A stretch of DNA of 14,301 nt, taken from contig CAYQTE010000093.1 of the NCBI GenBank assembly GCA_964420285.1, positions 1 through 14,301 on the forward strand, read 5' to 3'. Of this stretch, positions 6,701 to 12,973 are shown in pieces (positions within the stretch are counted from its first letter, which is position 1; each line of letters starts with the position of its first letter). Under the pieces are notes generated by a model, which did no database searches, had not been told where the DNA came from, and saw only the letters and a list, made by a program, of their open reading frames with translations. This DNA is from CAYQTE01 sp964420285. Lineage in GTDB: Bacteria > Planctomycetota > Phycisphaerae > Tepidisphaerales > Tepidisphaeraceae. The translations under genes and the position numbers were made by a program.

Positions 6701-8757
6701 GCGTGCCGCATGGCGATGCGCCGCTGCAATAGCTCGTGCCAATCCTTCATCTCCGCCTCGGGACGAAATGACGGCGACCAGACGGCCATGAGTTGCTGCC
6801 GCCGCATCGCGACGGACAGACCGGCTTGCACATCGGCATCCATCGAATTCCAGCGCGGATCAGCCACGGCGGTAGCCATATAGGCCGGCGCATCCGCGAG
6901 CAATCTCGCATCGGCCAGTTGGTCGGTTGCTTCGCGCACGCACGTTGGCGATGGCCGGTTGAGCTGTGCCGAAAGCGGACTGGCGGTGAGATTCGCAATG
7001 GCGTCGATCAGTTCGACGCGCGATTTGGCGATGCGCTGGCGATCGGCATAGGCAAGCGACGTGCATCCAACGCCGCGCCACGGATGGACGGCCGGATCGC
7101 CCACCCGACCGAGGCGGCGATCCAGCGTCGCGATCTGTTCGCAGGCGTCGGCGAGTTGCTGGCCGGTCCAGTGCGTGATGTCGGGAATCTCGCAATCGGC
7201 CGTCGGGGCGTCGGACCATGCGATACCGCGCGACATGCCGACGAACGGCGAAATCCCCAGCGATTCCAGCGGTTCGTGCAATTGCCGGTGATAGGCGTTC
7301 AGATCGTCGCGGACGCGCTGCAATTGCTCACCGCCGTTGCCCGCGGCGGCGGCGATGGCAACTTGTTTCTCGATGACCCGGCCGATCTCGGCGAGCACGG
7401 CCTTTCGGCTGGCCTTGCGGCTGTGCAGTTCCAACGCGAAATCGCCCATCCCTTGCTGTTCAAGCCGGCGCTTGACGACATCCAGAGCCGCCGCTTTTTC
7501 CGAAACGAACAGCACCGTCTTCGCCTCGGCCAGGCACTCGGCGATGATATTGGTGATCGTCTGCGATTTGCCAGTGCCGGGCGGTCCGTCGATGACCAGG
7601 CTCAGGCCGCGCTTGGCGGCGAGGATTGCCGATTGCTGGCTCGAATCCGCATCGACCACCTGGAAACAATCGGCCGGTTTGAGCAGTTGATCGAGTTGGT
7701 TCGGATCGGGAATGCCCTCTTTGTCGTCGGTCCCATCGTCCATTCCCGACAGGCATCGCACCAGGGGATGCGCGCCCAGGGGCGAATCCGCCGGCCAGTT
7801 GCGCTCGTCCAGATCGCGGTACATCAGCAGCTTGGAAAAACTGAACAACCCCAGATGCAATTGGGGCAGCAGCTTCCAGCCGGCCATGCCGTCGATCTGC
7901 GATTGGACGCGGGCGAAGTATTCGGAGGGCGTATCCTTATCCGAGTCGAAGGTCGGCAGATCGCATTTGAATTGCGTGCGGCAGAGTTCGACCAGACACG
8001 GATTGGCGATGATGTCGTCGTCGAACGCGTGGACACTGTAGCGCGTGTTGACGGATTTTCGATGCAATTCGACCGGTACGAAAATAAGCGGCGCCCGGCA
8101 AACGACGGAGGACTCATCGGCTTCGCGCCATTGCACGATTCCCATCGTGAGATACAGGATGTTGCAACCCTGTTCGTCGAAGGCGCTGGCGGCCTCTCTG
8201 GCCAGATTGACCAGCCGCGCCTGCAACACGGAACTGGTCAGAACGGTTTGAAGATGTTTGTCGTGATGTCGCTCCGCCGCTGCGTCGGCAGTAAGAGGCG
8301 CCAATTCGGGCAAAGCGTCGGACGGCTCGGTCGACTCGATACCGGCAGGCGCATGGGAATCGGAGTTCCCGGTGTCGCCCGATTCAATCGCGGCTGCCAG
8401 CGAAGTGATGGACGGCGCGTGCGTATCCGCCGCGGTGCTCGGCGGCGTGTCGGCAAACAGCGATGGATCGGCGAGCTGCGGCGGCTCGTGTTGTTGGGCG
8501 GGTTCCGCCGCTTTGGCGAGCGGGGCGCGGTCTTGTGAATCATCGGATGGAAGCTGGTCGCGAATCTCGGCCGGGGCTTCCTCGCGCGAGAGGAACTGCA
8601 TCGAGGCCGTTTCCTCGACGAGCAGCTTATAGACCGAATCGGCACGCTCATCGACGATCTGAAGAGTGCGCTGGCCGCGATTGCGGTGATTGAGCAGGCG
8701 ATTGTTCCGCGTCAGGTCAAGCAACTGCCGGCGGATGTCGTTGAACGTCGCTTCCAT
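3799..8757 (-). CDS. DUF4011-type superfamily 1 helicase with Vsr-like nuclease domain and DUF3320-like C-terminus
   Basis: 1652-residue multidomain enzyme of the COG1112 helicase type. The N-terminus FNDIRRQLLDLTRNNRLLN (5-23) is the DUF4011 signature. Helicase motifs are Walker A GPPGTGKS (391-398), Walker B VIVFDEAS (1019-1026), motif III GDEKQLPPT (1047-1055), HYRSRH (1099-1104), QGDERDVIHIS (1226-1236) and NVLITRARRR (1264-1273). About 600 mostly helical residues separate Walker A from B. Residues 1319-1425 form a Vsr/MTES_1575-like restriction fold with Glu1325, Asp1351 and the strand GIECDG (1366-1371). A proline-rich linker (about 1430-1490) leads to a DUF3320-like end. All catalytic motifs appear intact. 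Related proteins occur in defence islands and related helicases act in Mokosh-like systems, so phage defence is a reasonable inference. It starts 12 nt after the galactosidase stop with no clear ribosome binding site, so translational coupling is likely. Confidence 0.9.
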   Translation of the reverse strand: MEATFNDIRRQLLDLTRNNRLLNHRNRGQRTLQIVDERADSVYKLLVEETASMQFLSREEAPAEIRDQLPSDDSQDRAPLAKAAEPAQQHEPPQLADPSLFADTPPSTAADTHAPSITSLAAAIESGDTGNSDSHAPAGIESTEPSDALPELAPLTADAAAERHHDKHLQTVLTSSVLQARLVNLAREAASAFDEQGCNILYLTMGIVQWREADESSVVCRAPLIFVPVELHRKSVNTRYSVHAFDDDIIANPCLVELCRTQFKCDLPTFDSDKDTPSEYFARVQSQIDGMAGWKLLPQLHLGLFSFSKLLMYRDLDERNWPADSPLGAHPLVRCLSGMDDGTDDKEGIPDPNQLDQLLKPADCFQVVDADSSQQSAILAAKRGLSLVIDGPPGTGKSQTITNIIAECLAEAKTVLFVSEKAAALDVVKRRLEQQGMGDFALELHSRKASRKAVLAEIGRVIEKQVAIAAAAGNGGEQLQRVRDDLNAYHRQLHEPLESLGISPFVGMSRGIAWSDAPTADCEIPDITHWTGQQLADACEQIATLDRRLGRVGDPAVHPWRGVGCTSLAYADRQRIAKSRVELIDAIANLTASPLSAQLNRPSPTCVREATDQLADARLLADAPAYMATAVADPRWNSMDADVQAGLSVAMRRQQLMAVWSPSFRPEAEMKDWHELLQRRIAMRHASLRFLRPSWHADSARIKSFMSDNKLPPVDRQIQLLTALAQSVPLRRELANKVSLLAERFAPVWKGIDTEAAELDAYAKQAVTLRHLVTSGRLDQAVAVRLVQATDRSALTAAANAAQAALDRVQNAWTAWLAAIASNEQAWLGSDWPTAALAAVKARLLDLTSRDAELDDWVDLRRSLRELSNTPLKSFAQWLLGDGRVAACGKAAAAFQKHFYRLWVDTAFSARAALRGFRGQDHEALIARFRELDRQWLDQSRLRLAALLAARRPTPGQAAHRQSKLGLLQAEIRKKSRQMTLRNLLANAGEVVQSVKPCFMMSPLSVAQYLAPGAVMFDVIVFDEASQVEPADAYGAVARGRQLILVGDEKQLPPTDFFTRADAGSDGHGAPSGDLSGDLESILSLGIVRLKHRCGLRWHYRSRHDSLIDFSNRRFYDGQLRVFPSPRTDRTELGLAFQPVKDAVYLRGAGRYNPIEAKIVAAAVIEHALRRPELTLGVGTLNQPQQRAIEDEIETLRRGHSDPRVEEFFTRHPAEPFFVKNLENIQGDERDVIHISIGFGKDPNGRLHANFGALNSEGGWRRLNVLITRARRRCVVFSSIVSDDIDLGATQAQGVVALKEYLYAAEHGQLKDAAVPEGGFDSGFEASVCRALRDAGWEVHTQVGCAGFAIDLAVVDPRLPGRYLLGIECDGATYHSSPTARDRDRLRQSVLEGLGWTIFRIWSTDWFHRPGPVRERLLARLKELRDQPLAEPPREVERVAPLAPNEQPQPTMPSSPVAAPPSQRPPGVAPYVFDRLLKPAPSAPMAAMPPDDLAAIVRKIVETEGPIHVDEAARACAEMFGTKATARPREAFDRAVAAGIARRRFVQRGEFLWTNQGQQPVIRFRGDENCPVTNPELIAPEELEAAIKLTLAQQFGVKFDAIMESTARLFGFSRTGPRLKTALEQAIVRLDQRGEIRQDQSGFVTLVSASGK

Positions 8758-8769
8758 CGCACACTTGGT

Positions 8770-10797
8770 TCAATTTCCCGCCGGACGCATGCGAACCATG
8801 ACCACGCCGTGGCGCGGGATGGTCATGGAGTAGGCCGTATCGAAATCGCCGACATCCTTCTGCCGCCAGAGATCGCGAACGGTTTGTTTGCCGGCCAGAC
8901 CCAGGTCGGACAACGCCGCTGAATAAGGGGCGTCGAGTTCACCGCGATTGAAAAAGCCCACGGCTTTGGAGCCGTCGGACATATCCTTGGCCCAGACTTC
9001 GATCTGGCCGTCGCGTTTGACGCGGCCGGCCTGCTTGCCGAGCGGATCCTGGTTGACGGCCAGCACCTCGTCGTTGGTCAGGAGGCTGAGCGTGAAGTCG
9101 TCGAATTTGGTCATGTCGCAACCGATCAGGAGCGGCGCATCCAGCAGGCACCAAAGGCTGACGTGGGTGTATTGCTCGTTGGGCGTCAACCGCGTCGGAT
9201 GGAAGTTTCGGCCCGAGCCGACATCGACAGAGCCGACGATCATCATGTCCGGATCGTTCCAATGGCCGGGCCCGGCGTACTTTTCGTGGCCCGCCTGATT
9301 GAAGCCAATGTTGGACAGGCTCTGCCAGGTGTCGGTGATATCGCCGGTGGTGCGCCAGGTATTGCCGCCGATGCTTTGGCCCCATTCCCAGACATTGCCC
9401 GCACCGTATTGGCAGAGGCTGAAGACGATGTCGCGATCGACTTTGTCCAGGGAACTGCGGAGCAGAATGTAGGGCGCCTTGCGCTGATCGAGCGTTGGGT
9501 TGTTTCCGACCACGGCGTTATAGGAGCACCAGTCGTATTTGATGTAATCAAAGCCCCATTTTGCCCAGGTCTGGGCATCCTGATCTTCGTGCTGATAGCT
9601 GGCCGTGCATCCGCCGCACGTCGTCGCGCCGGGCGATGAATACAACCCGGCCTTGAGGCCCTTGGCGTGGATGTAATCGCACATGCCCTTCATGTCGGGG
9701 AAGCGGCTGTTGGGATTGATGGTGCCGTCCGGCTGGCGCGGCGTGCCCTGAAGCGTACGGTCGCCGCTTCGGAGATTGATCTCCCAATAGTCGTCGGTGT
9801 TCACATAGGTCCAGCCATGCTGAATGAGGCCGGATTTCACCATCACGTCGGCTGCAGATTTGACGTTCTCTTCGGTAACGCTGCTGCCGAAGCAATTCCA
9901 GGAATTCCAGCCCATCGGCGGAGTGAGGGCGATGGTGTCGCCGACGACGATCTTGAACGCGCGCGCGGTTGTGCCGAGCGAATTGGTCGCATGGAGAGTC
10001 ACGTTGTATTGACCCGGAAAGCCAACCACGCCGGTGATGATGCCGGTATTGGTGTCGATGGTCAGCCCGCCGGGAAGCCGATCGGCGGCGAACTGCATCG
10101 GCCGATCGCCGGAGGCGGCGACCGTATAGAGGAACGGATGGCCGGGCCGCACGCCGAAAATGGCGGCGCCGTTGATGCGCGGCGTAGCCGGCGGTTTGGG
10201 CGTGAGAATGACCGGCTCGTCCACGGGGACGGGGACCAGCTTGGGCGCAGCGCCGGTCACTTGCAGCGTGGCGTTGGCCCAGTCGGCATGGACGCCGTTG
10301 CCGGTAACTTGCAGGACGAGCACGCGCACGTTGGCAACGGGGATGTTGACCGCCTGGCCGGCCGTGCCCTTGGTAATCGGGCGGGGGGCGGCGCCCCCTC
10401 GCCCGCCGCGACCGCTCGGCGGCGGCCAGAGCGTTGTCCCATCGCCTTGAATCGTGAATGTCGCGCCGCCGGTCACGTCGGCCGGCTGATCGTCATCGAC
10501 GCCGATCGTCGCGCTAAAGGTGGTCGATCCCCCTTCCAGATCGAGAAAGATCTTGCTCGGTCCGGTGACGCCCACACCATGATCGAACGTCTGGCCGTTC
10601 ATGGTCAGAGGATTACCGCCGGCCGATTTGTCGGCCTTTACCGGCGAGGCGCTCTGCACGTTGTTCAGTTGCAGCGACGACAGCAATACCGCATCGGCCG
10701 ACGCGGTGGCCGCGGGCAGCAGGATGGTCAGCGATGCGACGATCCAAAGCGAGCGATGGAGGGCGGCAATTACGCTCTTTCGGCCTGTGAACGGCAT
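8770..10797 (-). CDS. Secreted alpha-galactosidase (GH27) with NPCBM and putative-Ig domains
   Basis: 675-residue secreted glycosidase that would hydrolyse terminal alpha-galactosides (or alpha-N-acetylgalactosaminides) of polysaccharides outside the cytoplasm. Residues 1-35 are a signal peptide (RKSVIAALHRS, then a hydrophobic core, cleavage near ATASADA). About 36-181 is an NPCBM carbohydrate-binding domain carrying a Gly/Pro-rich insert around 125-143. About 205-285 is a He_PIG-type Ig-like domain. The catalytic barrel starts at LTPPMGWNSWNCF (291-303), with nucleophile Asp422 in YIKYDWC and acid/base Asp486 in WRTTGDITDTW. GHWNDPDMM and a C-terminal beta-domain follow. ATG 10797 has the strong Shine-Dalgarno AAGGAGA 7 nt upstream. 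It is the first gene of a probable two-gene transcript with the helicase. The GH27 assignment is firm, the exact sugar is not. Confidence 0.95.
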   Translation of the reverse strand: MPFTGRKSVIAALHRSLWIVASLTILLPAATASADAVLLSSLQLNNVQSASPVKADKSAGGNPLTMNGQTFDHGVGVTGPSKIFLDLEGGSTTFSATIGVDDDQPADVTGGATFTIQGDGTTLWPPPSGRGGRGGAAPRPITKGTAGQAVNIPVANVRVLVLQVTGNGVHADWANATLQVTGAAPKLVPVPVDEPVILTPKPPATPRINGAAIFGVRPGHPFLYTVAASGDRPMQFAADRLPGGLTIDTNTGIITGVVGFPGQYNVTLHATNSLGTTARAFKIVVGDTIALTPPMGWNSWNCFGSSVTEENVKSAADVMVKSGLIQHGWTYVNTDDYWEINLRSGDRTLQGTPRQPDGTINPNSRFPDMKGMCDYIHAKGLKAGLYSSPGATTCGGCTASYQHEDQDAQTWAKWGFDYIKYDWCSYNAVVGNNPTLDQRKAPYILLRSSLDKVDRDIVFSLCQYGAGNVWEWGQSIGGNTWRTTGDITDTWQSLSNIGFNQAGHEKYAGPGHWNDPDMMIVGSVDVGSGRNFHPTRLTPNEQYTHVSLWCLLDAPLLIGCDMTKFDDFTLSLLTNDEVLAVNQDPLGKQAGRVKRDGQIEVWAKDMSDGSKAVGFFNRGELDAPYSAALSDLGLAGKQTVRDLWRQKDVGDFDTAYSMTIPRHGVVMVRMRPAGN

Positions 10798-10804
10798 AAG
10801 ATGG

Positions 10805-10811
10805 TCTCCTT
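10805..10811 (-). promoter_or_regulatory. Strong ribosome binding site of the galactosidase gene
   Basis: AAGGAGA on the minus strand, 7 nt before ATG 10797. It decides the start codon. Confidence 0.9.
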
Positions 10812-10839
10812 CCGCATGAATCGAAACGACAATGGAGCC

Positions 10840-10866
10840 ATCATATCGGATGAACGGTTACGGCAA
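10840..10866 (-). promoter_or_regulatory. Possible promoter of the galactosidase-helicase pair
   Basis: On the minus strand, TATGAT (complement 10840-10845) is a good -10 box. The only -35 candidate, TTGCCG (complement 10861-10866), is 15 nt upstream, which is short. The leader would be about 35 nt. Support is weak. Confidence 0.3.
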
Positions 10867-10867
10867 C

Positions 10868-10899
10868 AGGGTGCGGGTTTCGCAGGGTGCGGGTTTCGC
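10868..10899 (+). repeat. Perfect tandem duplication of 16 bp
   Basis: AGGGTGCGGGTTTCGC occurs twice in a row without mismatch, just upstream of the galactosidase promoter region and just before the MITE-like half copy. A third partial unit (GGTGTCGC) follows. Confidence 0.85.
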
Positions 10900-10913
10900 G
10901 GTGTCGCATGGGT

Positions 10914-11054
10914 GTGCCCGAAATTCCGGGCGAGGGTAACTCGATGCGGAGCAACCTCTTACCCCTCCCCTTGTACTCAGGGGGAGGGTTGGGTGGGGGT
11001 TGCCCGTAGCGGCGCTGGTCGGGGGCTGAGCCTTCCGGAGCCGCTGGCGAAGAA
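10914..11054 (+). repeat. MITE-like palindromic element, half copy
   Basis: It starts GTGCCCGAAATTCCGGGC, then has the palindrome CCCTCCCC (10963-10970) with GGGGAGGG (10981-10988), then GTTGGGTGGGGGTTG and ends GCTGGCGAAGAAC. This matches the left arm and centre of the element at 12204-12423 but lacks its inverted right arm. It runs directly into leader copy 2. Confidence 0.7.
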
Positions 11055-11240
11055 CCCCCGATCACCTCAGGCAGCCATTGCCGACATTGCGAGGGCTCTG
11101 CTCTGGCCGTGTTGGCGGATTTATCTTGTACGATGCGAGATGCCGCGTAAAATACCCTCAAAGCTTGGATAACAATCTCCATCCGGCCCGTGCCGGTGGA
11201 GTCGGCCCGGCCAAAGACATGGAACTGATTTGCCCGATCT
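11055..11240 (+). repeat. Promoter-leader repeat, copy 2 (before the toxin-tail module)
   Basis: 186-bp direct repeat of 12511-12695, highly similar with one 1-nt length difference. Shared blocks include CCCCCGATCAC, GCCATTGCCGACAT, GAGGGCTCTGCTCTGGCCGT, GGATTTATCTTG, GCCGCGTAAAATACC, CCGGCC-GTGCCGGTGGAG and AAAGACATGGAA. A CCGGC-CCGT-GCCGG stem-loop with flanking CCA/TGG pairs sits in the transcribed part. The repeat ends about 110 bp before the recognisable toxin fragment. Confidence 0.85.
11126..11153 (+). promoter_or_regulatory. Promoter in leader copy 2
   Basis: TTGTAC (11126-11131), 16-nt spacer, TAAAAT (11148-11153). It has the same layout as the promoters at 3717-3744 and 12582-12609 and points toward the toxin tail and the immunity gene. 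Confidence 0.55.
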
Positions 11241-11349
11241 GCTCCCTCCCCCTCCCGTCGCCCCGCCCCCCCGGCCGCGGACAAACCCGCGGGCGGTTAA
11301 AAAGGAATAATCGCAACTGTATCCACAATGTCGCTGCGTCCTCGTTCCA

Positions 11350-11511
11350 TTCCCTGCCGGCGGAGGCCAAGGAAATTGGTTTAATCCTTCTACCGGCGAA
11401 AGTCTCTACAACGACATGCAGTCAACTGACCACGATCCCCATTGGGATTACCGCCAGCAAGGCGAGCCGGGCAAATGGCGATGGTATCCTTACGGTCCGA
11501 TGGAGTATTAG
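11350..11511 (+). pseudogene. 5'-truncated C-terminal tail of a polymorphic toxin
   Basis: The frame is open from 11311 (after a TAA at 11308) to the TAG at 11509-11511, but has no start codon and ribosome site near its beginning. Its last ~50 residues read GNWFNPSTGESLYNDM, then DPHWDYRQQGEPGKWRWY and PYGPMEY. This G-x-W-x-x-P-x-TGESL ... PHWDY ... G-x-x-x-R-x-x-P pattern is what I know from the extreme C-termini of RHS/contact-dependent polymorphic toxins (the type-37-like group; exact family uncertain from memory). Delivery and pre-toxin regions are absent, so it is a remnant. It ends 2 nt before the next ATG, the classic toxin-immunity spacing. It is AT-richer than the upstream galactosidase. 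Confidence 0.72.
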
Positions 11512-11513
11512 AA

Positions 11514-12152
11514 ATGAACAAACCATCTATAATAATTTCTAGAGCAGATTCATCCATTGCGCTCGGCTACCTAGCTGGGCACTTGGCAGACAGCAGAATT
11601 GTCCAATATCTCGGCCGGGATACTTTGACTTCCGAATGCGAAACCATCTCGATAGTGACCTCTTCGCCGCACCCGGGCGGGGCCAGGCTTGATTCTGGTT
11701 TTGGCGGACAGGCCGCACCGTGCACGGCTTGGTTAATCCAAGAAGCTATCTCATATTTGCAACGGACTTCCGACGGCGTAGTGCTCTTCGAAGATCTTAA
11801 TTCACTGCCAACTGATCCGTATTTGACGAAGCGCGATCATCCATTTTTCTGGCACTATGGGGACCGGCTCTTCTGGCCAGTCACTGCACTCGCAGCAGAT
11901 TCGCGCGCGGTAGAGCAGGCGAAGAATTGGGCAGGAGCAATGCGCGAGGTGGCATGCTTTTCCAAAGTACCACACAATTTGAACTCGGTATTCGAGACCC
12001 GATCATTAACTCAAGACGAGTTTGGGTTTATCGCTTCCTCTCTTAGAGCTGTTGTGACCGACGTCTTCGACGGAGAAGGATACATCGAATGGAACCGTCG
12101 GCAGTTCAAAAGGTTCGGAGTCTCTGATGGAAAAGACTCCCGACCGTTTTGA
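11514..12152 (+). CDS. Probable cognate immunity protein (unknown family)
   Basis: 212-residue soluble protein with no signal peptide and no obvious membrane segment. I do not recognise the family. It starts MNKPSIIISRADSSIALGYL, has an acidic and aromatic middle (DPYLTKRDHPFFWHYGDRLFW, residues about 102-122) and ends with a Phe/Glu-rich part containing VFDGEGYIEWNRRQFKRF. ATG 11514 is chosen over an in-frame GTG/ATG upstream because it follows the toxin-tail stop by 2 nt and has GGAG 8 nt upstream inside the toxin reading frame. The role as immunity protein is inferred only from its position directly after the toxin tail. Its base composition is lower in GC than flanking chromosomal genes, a sign of transfer. 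Expression probably comes from the leader promoter at 11126-11153. Confidence 0.75.
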   Translation: MNKPSIIISRADSSIALGYLAGHLADSRIVQYLGRDTLTSECETISIVTSSPHPGGARLDSGFGGQAAPCTAWLIQEAISYLQRTSDGVVLFEDLNSLPTDPYLTKRDHPFFWHYGDRLFWPVTALAADSRAVEQAKNWAGAMREVACFSKVPHNLNSVFETRSLTQDEFGFIASSLRAVVTDVFDGEGYIEWNRRQFKRFGVSDGKDSRPF

Positions 12153-12203
12153 CGGAAAAGATTCAATGGGCGGCGACGCCGGCGACTGGGAAGTGGAACC
12201 AAC

Positions 12204-12423
12204 GAGAGTGCCCGATTTCCCGGGCGAGTGTAAATCCATGCCGGACCGCCTTTTATTCCCCTCTCCCTGTACGCAGGGGGAGGGTTGGGTGGGGGTTGAC
12301 CGCTATGGCGTCGGTCGCGGCTTCGAGATAACAGAACCACTGGCGAAGAACCCCCACCTCTATCCTCCCCCTGGGTACATGGGGAGGAGGAAAAGGCGGT
12401 TGCCCGGAAAATCGGGCACGCTC
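12204..12423. mobile_element. MITE-like element with 22-bp terminal inverted repeats
   Basis: The left end GAGAGTGCCCGATTTC-CCGGGC (12204-12225) and the reverse complement of the right end, GAGCGTGCCCGATTTT-CCGGGC (12402-12423), match at 20 of 22 bases. Similarity continues inward on both arms: CCGCCTTTT, a C-rich block, TGTAC, CAGGGGGAGG, and GGTGGGGGTT. The left arm has an extra 19 nt after the first block. Each arm also holds its own hairpin. There is no coding content. The CCTCCCC-TGTAC-GGGGAGG palindromes resemble widespread bacterial palindromic repeats. Confidence 0.75.
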
Positions 12424-12510
12424 TGTCGCGCGTCGCGTATGCGTGCGCCACCTGCCCGCCAAATCTCCTCTTGTGCCCGCCCGTGAGTGCACGCTGACGC
12501 CCGGAGAAGG

Positions 12511-12695
12511 CCCCCGATCACGTCAAGCGGCCATTGCCGACATCGCGAGGGCTCTGCTCTGGCCGTGTTCGTGGATTTATCTTGCACGATGCAAGTTGCC
12601 GCGTAAAATACCGGCCAAGTCTTGATAACCGCCGGCGTCCGGCCTGTGCCGGTGGAGGCGGCCGGGCAAAGACATGGAACCGATCCGCCCCATCT
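12511..12695 (+). repeat. Promoter-leader repeat, copy 3 (before the pentapeptide module)
   Basis: Direct repeat of 11055-11240, starting 1456 bp downstream. The first ~60 bp (from CCCCCGATCAC to GGCCGTGTT) and the promoter block are nearly identical; the segment just before the stem-loop varies more. The stem CCGGC-CTGT-GCCGG is kept. The repeat includes ATG 12674, the start of the next reading frame. Confidence 0.85.
12582..12609 (+). promoter_or_regulatory. Promoter in leader copy 3
   Basis: TTGCAC (12582-12587), 16-nt spacer, TAAAAT (12604-12609). The -10 box ends 64 nt before ATG 12674. It probably drives the 99-residue frame and the pentapeptide gene together. Confidence 0.58.
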
Positions 12696-12973
12696 CATTC
12701 CCCTCAAGCTCCAGAAAGGCGGTCGGCCAAGAAATCAGTGAAACCGGTATTGTGTCCCCCGATTCCAGGTTTTTCATGAACTTGGGTAGCAAACTGGGAC
12801 TCACAAATGACGATTGGAATCTCATTCGCCCCGACTACCAACTCAACTTAGGAGGGGGGAACTGGGCTACGTTTGATATCTCGACGCTTGGAGAGGCCGG
12901 TAAGATCAAGATTTACAATAGCGTGCGGTCGCCTTGTCTTGTAAACCTTATATATGGACAGATAAAATTATGA
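12674..12973 (+). CDS. Small protein of unknown function, possible second toxin tail
   Basis: 99-residue frame that starts at the ATG at the end of leader copy 3. The first ~10 residues (MEPIRPISFP) come from the repeat. The rest looks like a genuine soluble sequence (LGLTNDDWNLIRPDYQLNLG, then GGNWATFDISTLGEAGKIKI). The last codons overlap the next gene by ATGA (12970-12973), so the two are probably translated in a coupled way. I recognise no family. By analogy with the toxin tail at 11350 it may be a displaced toxin C-terminus fused to a repeat-borne start, but it could also be a gene of its own. The ribosome site is poor, since GGTGGAGG lies too far upstream. Composition is AT-richer than the chromosomal genes. 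Confidence 0.55.
   Translation: MEPIRPISFPSSSRKAVGQEISETGIVSPDSRFFMNLGSKLGLTNDDWNLIRPDYQLNLGGGNWATFDISTLGEAGKIKIYNSVRSPCLVNLIYGQIKL

Noticed and set aside
11268..11296. Possible terminator hairpin (CCGCGG-ACAAAC-CCGCGG)
   Set aside because: The stem is good but no T run follows on the plus strand, and it lies between the leader promoter and the module, so I do not call it a terminator.
11219..11542. Reading frame beginning at ATG 11219 in leader copy 2
   Set aside because: It runs through the toxin tail in the wrong frame and past the immunity start, and its product resembles nothing. The ATGGAA of the leader is therefore not necessarily a start codon.
12127..12486. Small frame after the immunity gene (MEKTPDRFDGKDSMGG...)
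   Set aside because: It overlaps the end of the immunity gene and then reads through the MITE-like element. A GAYGGAAAAGAYTC direct repeat explains its start. No supporting signal was found.
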